Positions 10,837-21,249 of a stretch of DNA of 64,000 nucleotides are shown piece after piece (the stretch's first letter is position 1; the number at the start of each line of letters is the position of its first letter). A program made the position numbers and the translations under genes. The DNA is from Arthrobacter sp. SLBN-83 (GTDB lineage Bacteria > Actinomycetota > Actinomycetes > Actinomycetales > Micrococcaceae), in NCBI RefSeq assembly GCF_006715285.1, contig NZ_VFMX01000001.1:3100001-3164000 (forward strand), in the 5' to 3' direction. The notes beneath the pieces were generated by a model. That model searched no databases, was not told the origin of the DNA, and saw only the letters and a list, made by a program, of their open reading frames with translations.

Positions 10837-12393
10837 GTGACTGCTCCAGAGAAAACGCCGTTCTACATCACCACGGCCATCACCTACCCCAACGGCGTGC
10901 CGCACATCGGACACGCCTACGAGTACATTGCCACCGATGCCATGGCGCGCTTCAAGCGGCTGGACGGCTATGACGTGATGTTCCTGACCGGCACCGACGA
11001 GCACGGCATGAAGATTGCCCAGACGGCGGAGAAGGAAGGCATCACGCCCAAGGAGCTGGTGGACCGGAACGCGGAGATCTACCAGGCCGCGCATTCCGCC
11101 CTTGGCATCAGTTACGACCGCTTCATCCGCACCACCGACGCCGACCACTACGCGGCGTCGCAGGCCATCTGGAAAAAGATGGAAGCCAACGGAGACATCT
11201 ACCTCGACAAGTACGAGGGCTGGTACTCCGTGCGGGACGAGGCGTTTTACGCCGAGGACGAGACGGTGGTCAAGGACGACGGCGTGCGCTACTCGAAAGA
11301 GACGGACACCGAAGTGACGTGGACGGCTGAGGAGAGCTACTTCTTCCGGCTGTCCGCCTACCAGGACAAGCTGCTGGCCCTCTACGAGTCCCACCCCGAA
11401 TTCGGCGCCCCGCAGTACCGGTTCAACGAGGTCATCAGCTTCGTCAAGCGCGGCCTCGAGGACCTGTCCATCAGCCGCACCACCTTCGACTGGGGCGTCC
11501 CCGTTCCGGGCAACGACAAGCACGTGATGTACGTCTGGGTGGATGCGCTGACCAACTACCTCACCGGCGTGGGCTACCCGGACGTGGACTCGGAGAAGTT
11601 CCGGAAGTACTGGCCTGCGGACGTGCACATCATCGGCAAGGACATTTCACGGTTCCACGCCATCTACTGGCCTGCCTTCCTGATGAGCGCCGGGCTTGAG
11701 CTGCCCAAGCGCGTCATGATCCACGGCTTCCTGCACAACAACGGGGTCAAGATGTCCAAGTCCCTGGGCAACGTGGTGGCCCCGGCGGATTTTGTGGCCC
11801 GCTACGGCTTGGACCAGGTGCGGTTCTTCTTCCTGCGCGAGGTTCCGTTTGGGGCGGACGGCAGCTACAACCACGACGCCATCGTGGGCCGGATGAACTC
11901 GGACCTGGCCAACAACTTCGGCAACCTGGCCCAGCGGTCGCTGTCCATGGTGGCCAAGAACTGCGGCGCCGCCGTGCCCGCGCCCGGTGCGTTCACTGCG
12001 GAGGACGACGCCATCCTGGCCCAGGCCAATGGACTGCTGGAGGCTGCCCGTGCCGCCTTCGACAAGCAGGAATTCAGCCGTGCCCTGGAGGCCATCTGGG
12101 GCGTGCTGCACCACACCAACGCCTACTTCGCCGAACAGGCCCCTTGGGTGCTGCGGAAGACCGACGTCGAACGCATGAACACCGTGCTGTACGTGACGCT
12201 GGAGGTGCTGCGGATCGTGGCCATCCTGGCCCAGCCGGTGATGCCGAACGCCACCGCCAAGCTCCTCGATGCGCTCGGCCAGCCGGAAGGCGATGCGCGG
12301 CTGTTCACCGCGATCTCCACCCCCATCGTGCCGGGGACCGGACTGCCCGCCCCCACGCCCGTGTTCCCCAAATTTGAGGAACCCACGGAGTAG
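10837..12393 (+). CDS. metG: Methionyl-tRNA synthetase
   Basis: Class I synthetase charging tRNA-Met. It has 518 residues, the short form without the C-terminal EMAPII-like tRNA-binding domain. The HIGH motif is PHIGHAYEY near residue 24, KMSKS is VKMSKSLGN near residue 306, and the anticodon-binding helical domain fills the C-terminus. The connective-peptide region (about residues 115-165) contains no cysteine pairs, so this is a zinc-free version. The start is GTG 10837 with a weak AAGG upstream. Confidence 0.95.
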   Translation: MTAPEKTPFYITTAITYPNGVPHIGHAYEYIATDAMARFKRLDGYDVMFLTGTDEHGMKIAQTAEKEGITPKELVDRNAEIYQAAHSALGISYDRFIRTTDADHYAASQAIWKKMEANGDIYLDKYEGWYSVRDEAFYAEDETVVKDDGVRYSKETDTEVTWTAEESYFFRLSAYQDKLLALYESHPEFGAPQYRFNEVISFVKRGLEDLSISRTTFDWGVPVPGNDKHVMYVWVDALTNYLTGVGYPDVDSEKFRKYWPADVHIIGKDISRFHAIYWPAFLMSAGLELPKRVMIHGFLHNNGVKMSKSLGNVVAPADFVARYGLDQVRFFFLREVPFGADGSYNHDAIVGRMNSDLANNFGNLAQRSLSMVAKNCGAAVPAPGAFTAEDDAILAQANGLLEAARAAFDKQEFSRALEAIWGVLHHTNAYFAEQAPWVLRKTDVERMNTVLYVTLEVLRIVAILAQPVMPNATAKLLDALGQPEGDARLFTAISTPIVPGTGLPAPTPVFPKFEEPTE

Positions 12394-12437
12394 CAAAACG
12401 CTGGAGCGATGCGCTCTTGTCCAAAAGCTGAGACAGC

Positions 12438-12468
12438 TTGACCACCATATGGATGTCTTGGCTACCCT
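12438..12468 (+). promoter_or_regulatory. Candidate leaderless promoter of leuB
   Basis: TTGACC (12438-12443) and TACCCT (12463-12468) are separated by 19 bp, and the -10 box ends six bases before the leuB ATG, which has no Shine-Dalgarno. A perfect ccatatgg palindrome (12444-12451) lies between the boxes. In Corynebacterium leuB is repressed by the IclR protein LtbR, but I cannot show that this palindrome is its site. Confidence 0.45.
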
Positions 12469-12474
12469 GAAAAC

Positions 12475-13527
12475 ATGAGCGCATCCTCCATCGATCTTGC
12501 AGTAATTTCCGGCGACGGCATCGGCCCCGAGGTCATCGCCGAGGCCCTCAAAGTCCTGGAGAAGGCGGTGGCCGCGGAGGGTGTGCAGCTCAAGCCGACG
12601 CACTACGAACTCGGCGCCGGGCACTGGCTCGCCACGGGGGAGACCCTCCCGGACCATGTCCTGGAAGACCTGAAGAAACGCGATGCCATCCTCTTCGGCG
12701 CGGTGGGGGCCGCCCCGGGTGACACCCGCATCCCGTCCGGACTCATCGAGCGTGAACTGCTGCTCAAGCTCCGTTTCAGCCTGGACCACTACGTCAACCT
12801 GCGGCCGTCGCGGCTTTACGGCACGGTGGGCAGCCCGCTGGCCAACCCTGGAACCATCGACTTCATCGTGGTGCGCGAAGGCACCGAGGGCCCCTACGTC
12901 GGCAACGGCGGCACCCTGCGGGCCGGCACGCCGCATGAGGTAGCCACCGAGGTCTCCCTGAATACCGCCCACGGCGTGGAGCGCGTGGTCCGCGACGCGT
13001 TCCGCCGCGCCAGTGCAAGGGAGCGCAAGCACGTCACCCTGGTGCATAAGCACAACGTCCTGGTCTATGCCGGGCACCTGTGGAAGCGCACCGTCGAAGC
13101 CGTTGCGCAGGAGTTCCCCGAGGTCACCCACGACTACCTGCACATTGATGCCGCCACCATCTTCATGGTCACGGACCCGTCCCGCTTCGACGTGATCGTC
13201 ACCGACAACCTGTTTGGCGACATCATCACCGACCTTGCCGCGGCCGTCACCGGCGGGATCGGCCTGGCGGCATCGGGCAACATCAACATGGACCGCACCG
13301 CACCGTCCATGTTCGAGCCGGTCCACGGTTCCGCGCCGGACATCGCCGGCCAGGGCAAGGCGGACCCCACCGCGGCCATCCTCTCCGCCGCGCTCCTGCT
13401 GGACCACCTGGGCTACGCCGAAGCCGCCCGGAAGATCGAAGCCGCCGTGGTTGCCGACGTCGAAAAGCGCGACGGCAGCCCGCGCAGCACCAGCGCAGTT
13501 GGCGACGCCATCGCCGCCGGCCTGTAG
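12475..13527 (+). CDS. leuB: 3-isopropylmalate dehydrogenase
   Basis: NAD-dependent oxidative decarboxylation of 3-isopropylmalate in leucine synthesis. It has 350 residues, typical for actinobacteria. Features are [10 protein letters not shown] at the N-terminus, the substrate-binding [21 protein letters not shown], the catalytic lysine segment [10 protein letters not shown], and the metal/NAD-binding [20 protein letters not shown], which favours LeuB over isocitrate dehydrogenase. It appears leaderless. It is separated from leuCD by about 13 kb, so leucine genes are scattered; leuA is not in the window. Confidence 0.94.
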   Translation: MSASSIDLAVISGDGIGPEVIAEALKVLEKAVAAEGVQLKPTHYELGAGHWLATGETLPDHVLEDLKKRDAILFGAVGAAPGDTRIPSGLIERELLLKLRFSLDHYVNLRPSRLYGTVGSPLANPGTIDFIVVREGTEGPYVGNGGTLRAGTPHEVATEVSLNTAHGVERVVRDAFRRASARERKHVTLVHKHNVLVYAGHLWKRTVEAVAQEFPEVTHDYLHIDAATIFMVTDPSRFDVIVTDNLFGDIITDLAAAVTGGIGLAASGNINMDRTAPSMFEPVHGSAPDIAGQGKADPTAAILSAALLLDHLGYAEAARKIEAAVVADVEKRDGSPRSTSAVGDAIAAGL

Positions 13528-13640
13528 CTGTAAACGCCGCGGCCGGCTGCCGCCGGCTTCGGGCGTAAGCTTGTCTCGAATCACCAAATGCCGCCCCGTT
13601 GTTCAGCGCTGAACCGCGGGCGGCCGATCGTGGAGGAACC

Positions 13641-14753
13641 ATGACTCAGACCGCCCATGGCGTCGAATTCACCCGGCAGCCCTCGGAGAACCCGAAGTCC
13701 GCCGAAGAGCGTGCAGCCATCCTGGCGAACCCGGGATTCGGCAACTACTTCACCGACCACACCGCCATCGTCGACTACAGCGTGGACGCGGACGGCAACG
13801 GCGGCTGGCACGATGCCCGGATCGAACCCTACGGTCCGATCGTCCTGGACCCCTCCGCCGCCGTCTTCCACTACGGCCAGGAGATCTTCGAGGGCCTCAA
13901 GGCCTACCGGCATGCCGACGGCTCCGTGTGGACCTTCCGGCCCGAGGCCAACGCGGCGCGCCTGAACAAGTCCGCCCGCCGCCTGGCCCTGCCCGAGCTG
14001 CCGGCCGAATACTTCCTCAGCGCCATCCGCGAGCTTGTGGCTGTGGACAAGGAGTGGGTGCCCTCCGGCGACGGCGAAGCCCTGTACCTGCGGCCCTTCA
14101 TGATCGCCACCGAGGCCTTCCTGGGCGTCCGCGCTGCCCGCGAGGTGTCCTTCCGTGTCATCGCCTCGCCCGCCGGCAACTACTTTGGCGGCGAGCTCAA
14201 GCCCGTCTCCATCTGGATCTCCCGCCAGTATGCCCGGGCAGGCCGCGGCGGCACCGGCGACGCCAAGTGCGGCGGCAACTACGCGGCCTCGCTGATCGCC
14301 CAGCAGGAAGCGGAGGCCAACGGCTGCAAGCAGGTGCTGTTCCTGGACCAGGCCAATGACAACGCCGTGGAAGAGCTCGGCGGCATGAACGTGTTCTTCG
14401 TCCTGAAGGACGGTTCGCTGGCCACGCCCGCGCTCACCGGCACCATCCTGGAGGGCGTCACCCGCATGTCCGTGATCCAGGTGGCCAAGGACATGGGCCG
14501 CGAGGTGGCTGAGCGCAAGATCACCCTGGATGAATGGCGCGACGGCGTTGCCTCCGGCGAGATCACCGAGGTGTTCGCCTGTGGCACCGCAGCGGTCATC
14601 ACCCCCATCGGGGTCCTCAAGGACGCCACCGAATTCATCGGCTCCGAGGACGCTAAAGCAGGCGAGGTGACCATGGCCATCCGCGAAAAGCTCCTGGGCA
14701 TCCAGACGGGCGCGGAACCGGACACCCACGGCTGGTTGACCCGCCTGGCATAG
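13641..14753 (+). CDS. ilvE: Branched-chain amino acid aminotransferase
   Basis: PLP enzyme of fold class IV making Val, Leu and Ile from their 2-oxo acids. It has 370 residues, the length of the type II bacterial/mitochondrial BCAT group. Seen are [16 protein letters not shown], the catalytic lysine in [11 protein letters not shown] near residue 209, and [11 protein letters not shown] near the C-terminus. ATG 13641 has a GGAGG six bases upstream; an in-frame TTG 42 bases earlier was rejected. The next gene is convergent, with a hairpin between. Confidence 0.95.
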   Translation: MTQTAHGVEFTRQPSENPKSAEERAAILANPGFGNYFTDHTAIVDYSVDADGNGGWHDARIEPYGPIVLDPSAAVFHYGQEIFEGLKAYRHADGSVWTFRPEANAARLNKSARRLALPELPAEYFLSAIRELVAVDKEWVPSGDGEALYLRPFMIATEAFLGVRAAREVSFRVIASPAGNYFGGELKPVSIWISRQYARAGRGGTGDAKCGGNYAASLIAQQEAEANGCKQVLFLDQANDNAVEELGGMNVFFVLKDGSLATPALTGTILEGVTRMSVIQVAKDMGREVAERKITLDEWRDGVASGEITEVFACGTAAVITPIGVLKDATEFIGSEDAKAGEVTMAIREKLLGIQTGAEPDTHGWLTRLA

Positions 14754-14774
14754 CCCGTAACTTAAGCACGACGG

Positions 14775-14802
14775 CGCCTGCCGGACTTAGGTCCGGCAGG
14801 CG
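14775..14802. terminator. Hairpin terminator after ilvE
   Basis: The perfect 12-bp stem cgcctgccggac (14775-14786) / gtccggcaggcg (14791-14802) has a TTAG loop, between convergent ilvE and the hypothetical gene on the other strand. The T tract is poor in both directions, so termination is likely but not certain. Confidence 0.7.
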
Positions 14803-14832
14803 GCGTTCTGCGTTACGGCCGACGACGGTGGT

Positions 14833-15426
14833 TCAGCGCCGCGCTGCCTTCCGGGCCGCGTTCTTCATGGCTTTGCGCGACACCGGCTTGAGTGCCTTGC
14901 GCGCTGCTTCCTCCGCCAAAGCCCGGTTGCGGCGGGCGTCGATGATGTCGTTCCACAGCGTGGTGGCAAAAACGCCGCCATCCTGGGCGTACACATCGTA
15001 CGGGTAGCCGGCGTAGACGGAGGGCATGGCCCCGCCGGTGAAGAGGTCCTTGTCGTTGGCCTTGGCCGCCGCGTTGCCCACAGCCCAGGCCCTGGTCAGG
15101 TGGCGGGTGAGGTTTTCCTGGACGAACACGATGGCGTCGCTGGACCGGGACGCCTGCTCCAGCAGGGTCTCCAAATCTGCGGCCAGGATGGCCGCGCCGG
15201 CCTGGTCCGCAGGTGCGGAGGCTGCCTCCAGTTCCGCAGTGATCCCCGAAACGGCTTCCGTCCAGTCCGCCGTGTCGCGGAATTTCTTCCAGGTGGGGAA
15301 CCAGACGATGCTGCCGGTGGCGTGGTTGTGGATGTGCAGGAGGCCGGTGGCCTTCTCGGTTGCGGAATGGTCGTGGCCGTCCGTGTCCGCCTGGGCGAGA
15401 AGGTCTGCGAGTGTTGCTGTGCTCAT
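14833..15426 (-). CDS. Hypothetical protein with a basic C-terminal tail
   Basis: 197 residues if read from the ATG giving MSTATLADLLAQ; longer in-frame starts exist up to 15468, but the upstream residues look non-coding. I do not recognise the family. The N-terminal part contains HIHNHATGSIVWFPTWKKF and a Trp-rich patch. The middle is acidic/Ala-rich helix with VFVQENLTRHL, and the last 30 residues are Ala/Lys/Arg-rich (KALKPVSRKAMKNAARKAAR), which could bind nucleic acid. There is no signal peptide or membrane segment. A competing frame on the same strand (14813-15478) reads as Arg/His/Pro-rich shadow. Confidence 0.7.
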   Translation of the reverse strand: MSTATLADLLAQADTDGHDHSATEKATGLLHIHNHATGSIVWFPTWKKFRDTADWTEAVSGITAELEAASAPADQAGAAILAADLETLLEQASRSSDAIVFVQENLTRHLTRAWAVGNAAAKANDKDLFTGGAMPSVYAGYPYDVYAQDGGVFATTLWNDIIDARRNRALAEEAARKALKPVSRKAMKNAARKAARR

Positions 15427-15575
15427 GGGAGATATCCGGCTTCCTGCTGGTAATCGTAGTGCTGTCACTGGGTGCCAACTCCGGGCTGCGGGCGTTCTAT
15501 TCCGCCGGTGGGTGACGTGCAGAGGCTGGGGAGCGGGTGCTCAATTGGAGGGAGGCCGCATGCAAGGATGGGTTC

Positions 15576-16400
15576 GTGACCACTGATTCCGGCCCCACCC
15601 TGCAACGCAGCTCCGGCTTCACCCAGTTCATCCTGGCCCCCAACCCCGGACCCATGAGCCTGGACGGCACCAATTCCTACATCCTGCGAGACCCTGGCCA
15701 CTCGAGCGTAGTGGTGGTGGACCCGGGGCCCCAGGACGAAACGCACCTGGCGGCACTTGCCGGTGCCGGCGCCGTCGAGCTCGTCCTGGTAACCCACCGG
15801 CACGCGGACCACACTGCCGGTTCTGCCCGCCTGCACCAGCTGACGGGGGCACCGGTCCGCGCTGCGGATCCGCTCCATTGCCATGGTGGGGGAGCGCCAC
15901 TCCTTGACGGCGAGCTGATCCGGGCGGCAGGGCTGGAGATCGCCGTGCTGGCCACGCCCGGGCACACCTCCGACTCCGTCTGCTTCCACCTGCCGGCAGA
16001 CGGGGAGTACGGTGCGGTGCTGACCGGCGATACCGTGCTTGGGCGGGGGACCACCGTCCTGGACTACCCGGACGGCACGCTGGGTGACTACCTCGCGTCC
16101 CTGCACCGGTTGGCGGCACTGGGCCCCGCAACCGTCCTGCCGGCGCACGGGCCGGTGCTGCCGTCCCTCGAAGGCATCGTCCACGACTACCGGACGCACC
16201 GGGAGGAACGGCTGGCGCAGATCCGCGCGGCGCTGCGCCGGCTGGGCCGGGACGCGTCCGTAGGGGAAGTGGCTGACGCCGTCTATGCCGACGTCGGCCC
16301 CTCCGTCCGCCGCGCTGCGGAACTGTCCGTAGCCGCGCAGCTTTCCTACCTGCGCGAGGGGAATGGCGGGCAGGACGACGGCGGCGGGACGGTAGGGTAG
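15576..16400 (+). CDS. MBL-fold metallo-hydrolase (LACTB2-like)
   Basis: 274 residues. The metallo-beta-lactamase motif THRHADH lies near residue 74, with further ligand motifs TPGHTSDS, LTGDTVLG and PAHGPVL in the usual order. The N-terminal FILAPNPGPMSLDGTNSYIL segment is typical of the LACTB2/glyoxalase-II-like branch, so a hydrolase acting on RNA, thioester or phosphoester is plausible; the substrate is unknown. GTG 15576 has AAGGA upstream. Earlier in-frame codons back to 15537 give an unconserved extension. Confidence 0.88.
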   Translation: MTTDSGPTLQRSSGFTQFILAPNPGPMSLDGTNSYILRDPGHSSVVVVDPGPQDETHLAALAGAGAVELVLVTHRHADHTAGSARLHQLTGAPVRAADPLHCHGGGAPLLDGELIRAAGLEIAVLATPGHTSDSVCFHLPADGEYGAVLTGDTVLGRGTTVLDYPDGTLGDYLASLHRLAALGPATVLPAHGPVLPSLEGIVHDYRTHREERLAQIRAALRRLGRDASVGEVADAVYADVGPSVRRAAELSVAAQLSYLREGNGGQDDGGGTVG

Positions 16401-16405
16401 GAGCC

Positions 16406-17182
16406 ATGCGTATTGCCAGGTTTGTAGTCGATTCCGATCCCCTGTACGGCGTCGTGGAAGGTGAACCCGGCAGTGAGGAAATCACTGTCATCCACGGCGA
16501 CCCCTTCTTCAATGGCGTGGAGCGCACCTCGGTGCGCCACAAGCTGGAGGACGTCCGGCTGCTTGCGCCCATCATTCCGCGCAGCAAGGTGATCGGGGTG
16601 GGCCGGAACTTCGTGGAGCACGCCAAGGAGCTGGGCAACGAAGTGCCGGCGCAGCCGCTGTTGTTCCTCAAGCCGAACACGGCCGTCGTGGGCCCGAATG
16701 ATCCCGTGGTGCTGCCCGAGTTCTCCGAAGAGGTCTCGTTCGAAGCCGAACTCTGCGTGGTCATCGGCCGCATCTGCAAGGACGTGCCGGAAGAGCGCGT
16801 GGATGACGTCATCTTTGGTTACACCTGCGGCAACGACCTCACTGCCCGTGACGTCCAGAAGACCGACCTGCAGTGGACCCGTGCCAAGGGCTTTGACACC
16901 TCTGCCCCGCTGGGACCCTGGATCGAGACCGACCTGGACACGGAGGACCTGCAGATCCAGGGCCGGCTCAACGGCGAGGTGCGCCAGGATGGCAGCACCA
17001 GCCAGATGATCCGCGGCGTGCGCGAACTCGTGTCGCTGGTGTCGCAGGCCTTCACCCTGCTGCCCGGCGATGTGATCATGACCGGAACACCCGCGGGCGT
17101 GGGCCTGGTCAAGGAAGGTGACCGCTTCGAGGTGGAAATCGAGGGCATCGGCCGGCTGTCCAACCCCATCGTCCGCCGGTAA
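16406..17182 (+). CDS. Fumarylacetoacetate hydrolase family protein
   Basis: 258 residues, FAH fold (2-hydroxyhepta-2,4-diene-1,7-dioate isomerase / acylpyruvate hydrolase group). A small N-terminal domain is followed by [15 protein letters not shown], the acidic metal ligands in [16 protein letters not shown], then [14 protein letters not shown] and the C-terminal [15 protein letters not shown]. It begins five bases after the preceding MBL gene. TAGGGT (16393-16398) lies seven bases before its ATG, overlapping the MBL stop codon, so it may have its own start site as well as an AGGAG ribosome binding site. Which keto acid it acts on cannot be told. Confidence 0.9.
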   Translation: MRIARFVVDSDPLYGVVEGEPGSEEITVIHGDPFFNGVERTSVRHKLEDVRLLAPIIPRSKVIGVGRNFVEHAKELGNEVPAQPLLFLKPNTAVVGPNDPVVLPEFSEEVSFEAELCVVIGRICKDVPEERVDDVIFGYTCGNDLTARDVQKTDLQWTRAKGFDTSAPLGPWIETDLDTEDLQIQGRLNGEVRQDGSTSQMIRGVRELVSLVSQAFTLLPGDVIMTGTPAGVGLVKEGDRFEVEIEGIGRLSNPIVRR

Positions 17183-17250
17183 CGCTGTCCCGGCCCAGTC
17201 CTGCCGGGCGGAAGGCCGGGCCCGGCCAGGCGGGTAAAGTTGAAGCCACT

Positions 17251-18765
17251 ATGAGTATCGCTTCTTCGTCACCTGCCGCCTCCATTCCGCCCGTCACCGC
17301 CGAAACGCCCGTCCGCGTCCGTTTCTGCCCCTCACCCACGGGCACACCGCACGTCGGACTGATCCGGACGGCACTGTTCAACTGGGCCTACGCACGCCAC
17401 ACCAAGGGCACCCTGGTCTTCCGGATTGAGGACACGGACGCGGCACGGGACAGCGAGGAAAGCTACCACCAGCTGCTGGACGCGCTGAAGTGGCTGGGCA
17501 TCGACTGGGACGAGGGCGTGGAGGTGGGCGGCCCCCATGAGCCGTACCGGCAGTCACAGCGCGGCGACATCTACCAGGACGTCATCAAGCGGCTGCATGA
17601 GGGCGGGTTCATCTACGAGTCCTTCTCCACCCCCGAGGAGATTGAGGCACGCCACCGCGCTGCCGGCCGGGACCCGAAGCTTGGCTATGACGGCTTTGAC
17701 CGGCACCTGACGGAGGAGCAGCTGGCCCAGTACCGGGCGGAGGGCCGACAGGCTGTCCTTCGCCTGCGGATGCCGGACGAGGACATTACGTTCAACGACC
17801 TGGTGCGCGGTGAGATCACCTTCAAGGCCGGATCCGTGCCCGACTTTGCCGTGGTGCGCGCCAACGGCGCTCCCCTGTACACACTGGTAAACCCGGTGGA
17901 TGACGCCCTGATGGGCATCACCCACGTGCTGCGCGGCGAGGACCTGCTCAGCTCCACGCCGCGGCAGGTGGCCCTGTACCGCGCGCTGTACGCCATTGGC
18001 GTTGCCGAGTACATGCCGGAGTTCGGCCACCTGCCCTACGTCATGGGACAGGGCAACAAGAAGCTCTCCAAGCGCGATCCCGAGTCCAGCCTGTTCCTGC
18101 ACCGCGAGCGGGGCTTCATCCCCGAAGGGCTGCTGAACTACCTGTCGCTGCTGGGCTGGTCCCTCAGCGCGGACGAGGACATCTTCACTGTGGAGCAGCT
18201 CGTGGAGCACTTCGACATCCACGACGTCCTGGGCAACCCGGCACGCTTCGACCTGAAGAAGGCCGAGGCCATCAACGGCACCCACGTCCGGATGCTCGAG
18301 CCGAAGGTTTTCCGCGACCGCGTGGCGCACTACCTGCGCGAGGCGGGCCTGGTGGGGGAGATCCTGACCGACCGTGAGGAAGAGATCCTCACCGAGGCCG
18401 CACCGCTGGTCCAGGAACGCATCACCCTGCTGGGTGAAGCGCCGGAGATGCTGGCTTTCCTGTTCAAAGCGGACGACGCCATCGATATCGCCGATGACGC
18501 GCGCAAGGGCCTTCCCGCCAATCTTTCCGAGGTGCTGGACGCCGCCATCGCCGCCCTGGACCCGCTGGCTGATTGGACGGCGGAGGATATCCAGGCTGCC
18601 CTCAAGCAGGCCCTGGTGGAGGACATGGGCATCAAGCCGCGGCTGGCTTTCGGCCCCGTGCGCACGGCCGTTTCCGGCCGCCGCGTCTCGCCGCCGCTGT
18701 TTGAGTCCATGGTGATCCTGGGCAAGGAGTCCTCACTGCGCCGGCTCCGCGCCTTCCGCGGCTGA
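17251..18765 (+). CDS. gltX: Glutamyl-tRNA synthetase
   Basis: 504 residues, class I synthetase. The HIGH-like motif is [15 protein letters not shown] near residue 33, KMSKS-like [10 protein letters not shown] near residue 271, with the alpha-helical anticodon-binding domain at the C-terminus. In actinobacteria it is often non-discriminating, with Gln-tRNA made by GatCAB; sequence alone does not settle that here. TAAAGT at 17235-17240 is a candidate -10 giving a very short leader. The stop overlaps the HAD gene start as TGATG. It lies 2.7 kb from the tRNA-Gln and tRNA-Glu genes in the window. Confidence 0.95.
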   Translation: MSIASSSPAASIPPVTAETPVRVRFCPSPTGTPHVGLIRTALFNWAYARHTKGTLVFRIEDTDAARDSEESYHQLLDALKWLGIDWDEGVEVGGPHEPYRQSQRGDIYQDVIKRLHEGGFIYESFSTPEEIEARHRAAGRDPKLGYDGFDRHLTEEQLAQYRAEGRQAVLRLRMPDEDITFNDLVRGEITFKAGSVPDFAVVRANGAPLYTLVNPVDDALMGITHVLRGEDLLSSTPRQVALYRALYAIGVAEYMPEFGHLPYVMGQGNKKLSKRDPESSLFLHRERGFIPEGLLNYLSLLGWSLSADEDIFTVEQLVEHFDIHDVLGNPARFDLKKAEAINGTHVRMLEPKVFRDRVAHYLREAGLVGEILTDREEEILTEAAPLVQERITLLGEAPEMLAFLFKADDAIDIADDARKGLPANLSEVLDAAIAALDPLADWTAEDIQAALKQALVEDMGIKPRLAFGPVRTAVSGRRVSPPLFESMVILGKESSLRRLRAFRG

Positions 18766-19502
18766 TGTCCGCTCCCAGCCAGGCACGTGCCGCCGCTTTG
18801 AACACACCGTTCGGAGTTGTCCGTGGCGTCCTGTTCGACATCGATGACACCCTGGTGGACCTTGAGTACTCCATGACGACCGCACTGCGCGAGGTCAGTG
18901 AACACCTCCTGCCTGGCCTGGACCAGGCCGGGTGGGAGCGGTTCGGACGCATCTTCACGCACGAGACCACGCACTACTACGACCGCTACCTTGCGGGGGA
19001 GCTGACGTTCAACGAACAGCGCCTGCTCCGTGGCCGGGCCGCCCTGGGGCACTTCGGGGTGGAACTTGCCGACGGTGAGGAATCGCACCGGTGGCTGAGC
19101 GCCTATATGGAGAAGCAGCCCGCGTACGTCAAACCGTTTCCCGACGTGCTGCCGCTGCTCGACATTCTCGACGCCGCGGGCATTCCGTACGGTGCCGTGA
19201 GCAACAACGTCCACGACTACCAGCGGGCCAAGCTGGACGGTGCCGGACTGGAACGGGTCACCCATCTGGTGGGCACCGACACCCTGGGTGTCGCCAAGCC
19301 GGATCCGGCGATGTACCTGGAAGGCGTCCGGCTGCTGGGCACTGCCCCCGGCGAGACGCTCTATGTAGGCGACAACCGGCTGCTGGACGCGGAGGGTTCG
19401 ACGGCGGCAGGGCTGGTGGGCGTATGGCTTAACCGCTCCGGCGAGGTCGTGGAAGACTTCGACGGCGGCATGGTCGCTTCCTTGAATCAGCTGTTGCGAT
19501 AG
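18765..19502 (+). CDS. HAD-superfamily hydrolase
   Basis: 245 residues. HAD motif I is GVLFDIDDTLVD near residue 26, a helical cap follows, motif II region is YGAVSNN, and motifs III/IV run through GVAKPDPAMYLEGV and YVGDNRLLDAEGSTAAG. Probably a small-molecule phosphatase; the substrate is not predictable. Start and gltX stop share one base (TGATG), so it is translationally coupled to the synthetase. A terminator follows. Confidence 0.9.
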   Translation: MSAPSQARAAALNTPFGVVRGVLFDIDDTLVDLEYSMTTALREVSEHLLPGLDQAGWERFGRIFTHETTHYYDRYLAGELTFNEQRLLRGRAALGHFGVELADGEESHRWLSAYMEKQPAYVKPFPDVLPLLDILDAAGIPYGAVSNNVHDYQRAKLDGAGLERVTHLVGTDTLGVAKPDPAMYLEGVRLLGTAPGETLYVGDNRLLDAEGSTAAGLVGVWLNRSGEVVEDFDGGMVASLNQLLR

Positions 19503-19526
19503 ACCAGCTGCCGCAAATAATTGCGC

Positions 19527-19560
19527 ATGGCCGCGGCCCTTCGTGAAGGACCGCGGCCAT
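19527..19560. terminator. Bidirectional terminator between HAD and heptad-repeat genes
   Basis: Stem atggccgcgg (19527-19536) / ccgcggccat (19551-19560), with partial extension inward (ccctt / aagga). It sits in the short gap between two convergent genes; no strong T run. Confidence 0.7.
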
Positions 19561-19583
19561 CGGGTCAGCTGGTTCGGTGCCGG

Positions 19584-21146
19584 TCAGGCGGCTTTGAGGC
19601 CGACTGCCCGTCGGCGAAGGACCAGGTAGGCGGCGACGGCGGCAGCCACCAGCAGCGCCACGAGCAGCAGCGCAATTGCGGGGCTGTTGAGCCATGACGA
19701 CGGCGAGACAGCCGCAACCTTGGTGTGCAGTTCCTCCGTCCCTGCCGCGATCCTCGAGTTGCCGTCCGCCAGCTTTCCGGCGCCTTCGGCGAGTTTGCCC
19801 GATCCGTCGTCCAGTTTGCCGTTGCCGTCAGCCAGTTTCCCCGTGCCGTCGGCGAGCTGGGCGGAGCCGGACTGCAGTTGGGCTGTGCCCTGGCTTAGGG
19901 TGACCGTGCCGTCGGAAAGCGCCTGGGTCCCGGCCAACAGGCCCGGGTTGGCTGGGTCGCCGTCGCCGTTGACTCCGGCGCTGAGTTTGGTGGTACCGTC
20001 CTGCAGGCTGTTGGCGGCGTAGATCAGACCGGGGTGGTCCGGGTCGCCGGGAACACCGTCCATGCCCACCCGGATTTTTGTGGTCCCCTCTGCCAGCATG
20101 GTGGTGCCCAGCACTACTCCCGGGTTCTGCGGGTCCGTCGCATTGAGTTTTTGCGCCAGGGTGGAAAAGCCTGCCTTCAGCCGTCCAGCGCCGTCGTTCA
20201 ACTGGCCTGCTCCCGTGTTCAGCTTGTCCGTTCCGGCCTTCAGCTGCGCGGCGCCGTCGTTGAGCTTTGCTGCACCCGCATCCAGCTGGCCCGCCCCTGC
20301 GTAGGCCCGCCGGCCGCCGTCGGCCAGTTTGGCAATCTGGTCCTTGATCACCGCAAGCGGCACCAGGCCCTGGGGGCCGTTTGCCGCCGCCTCAAGCTGG
20401 TCCAGCCCCTGGCTGAGTGCGGCGAGCCCGTCGCCCTTGGTGGGATCGTTGCCCGCACCCGGGTACCCCTTCAGCTGCGCTGTTCCGCTCTTCAGCGCCC
20501 CTGTTCCGGCGCTGAGGCTGCCAGCCCCGGCGTCAAGTTGCCCGGCTCCCGCTGCGAGCTGCTCCGTTCCGGCAGCCAACTGCCCGGCGCCGTCGGCAAG
20601 GTTGTTGGGCGCGTTTCCGGCAGCGGTCGGGGTCAGGGCCGCCGAGAGGGCGACGGCGCCCGCCTGGAGCTTCTTTGCGCCGTCGTCCACCTGGTAGACG
20701 CCGGGAACGAGTTTGTTCAGGACGTCATTCTGCAATTTGGTGGTACCGGCATGGAGCTTGTCCACCCCGGGCGCCAGCTGGTCGCGCACGCCGGTGTAAA
20801 TCTTTCCAGCGCCGGTCTGCAGTTGCGCGGCGCCTGCGTTCAAGGCGGCGCTGCCGTCCTTCACCTTGGCGGCCCCGTCCTTCACCTGCACCGCTCCCTT
20901 GTTCGCTGCGCCGGCGCCTGTGGCCAGCTGGCCTGAACCGTCCTTGAGCTGGTCAGCGCCCGCGGATGCCTGCTCGGCGCCATCCATCAGCTGTGCGGCA
21001 CCGTTGGAAATCTGGCCTGTGAGATAGGTGTAGAAGGCAAGAAAGAGAGCCAGCAAGAGGGACAGGGCGACGACGGCGATGGACTGGGAGCGGAATCGGG
21101 GTTTGGCTGCTGCGATGGATGCTGTGCGGGTTGTCAACGCTGACAC
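19584..21146 (-). CDS. Membrane-anchored heptad-repeat rod protein (YhgE/Pip-like repeat)
   Basis: 520 residues. One transmembrane helix lies near residues 23-45 and a second near 485-508 before a short basic cytoplasmic tail, so the roughly 440 residues between should face outside. They consist of about 40 imperfect heptads of the form L-x-x-G-[AST]-x-x, the X-X-X-Leu-X-X-Gly repeat found between the terminal domains of YhgE/Pip proteins. The conserved N-terminal Pip domain and C-terminal ABC-2-type domain are absent. Inside the array the element DPxxPG recurs three times (DPQNPG, DPDHPG, DPANPG), each followed by a similar spacer. GTG 21146 has AGGAA upstream. A shape-forming envelope or phage-receptor role is family inference only. 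Confidence 0.75.
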   Translation of the reverse strand: MSALTTRTASIAAAKPRFRSQSIAVVALSLLLALFLAFYTYLTGQISNGAAQLMDGAEQASAGADQLKDGSGQLATGAGAANKGAVQVKDGAAKVKDGSAALNAGAAQLQTGAGKIYTGVRDQLAPGVDKLHAGTTKLQNDVLNKLVPGVYQVDDGAKKLQAGAVALSAALTPTAAGNAPNNLADGAGQLAAGTEQLAAGAGQLDAGAGSLSAGTGALKSGTAQLKGYPGAGNDPTKGDGLAALSQGLDQLEAAANGPQGLVPLAVIKDQIAKLADGGRRAYAGAGQLDAGAAKLNDGAAQLKAGTDKLNTGAGQLNDGAGRLKAGFSTLAQKLNATDPQNPGVVLGTTMLAEGTTKIRVGMDGVPGDPDHPGLIYAANSLQDGTTKLSAGVNGDGDPANPGLLAGTQALSDGTVTLSQGTAQLQSGSAQLADGTGKLADGNGKLDDGSGKLAEGAGKLADGNSRIAAGTEELHTKVAAVSPSSWLNSPAIALLLVALLVAAAVAAYLVLRRRAVGLKAA

Positions 21147-21249
21147 TTCCTAACTCTCCGCCGGACGACGCTGCCCGGTGGTGTGAACCGTGGTTGGTAA
21201 GGCGTTCCCGTTTTCCTCATGGGTGCCCGATGGCTGGGGCAGGGAGGTT

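Noticed and set aside
14813..15478. 221-residue minus-strand frame overlapping the hypothetical gene
   Set aside because: Arg/His/Pro-rich, shifted one base from the better frame, which has a normal amino acid balance.
20034..20936. 300-residue plus-strand frame opposite the heptad-repeat gene, and the periodic DNA there as a possible CRISPR or satellite
   Set aside because: The period is 21 bp, the codons of protein heptads, with strong sequence drift and no spacers; the minus frame has membrane helices and a ribosome binding site.
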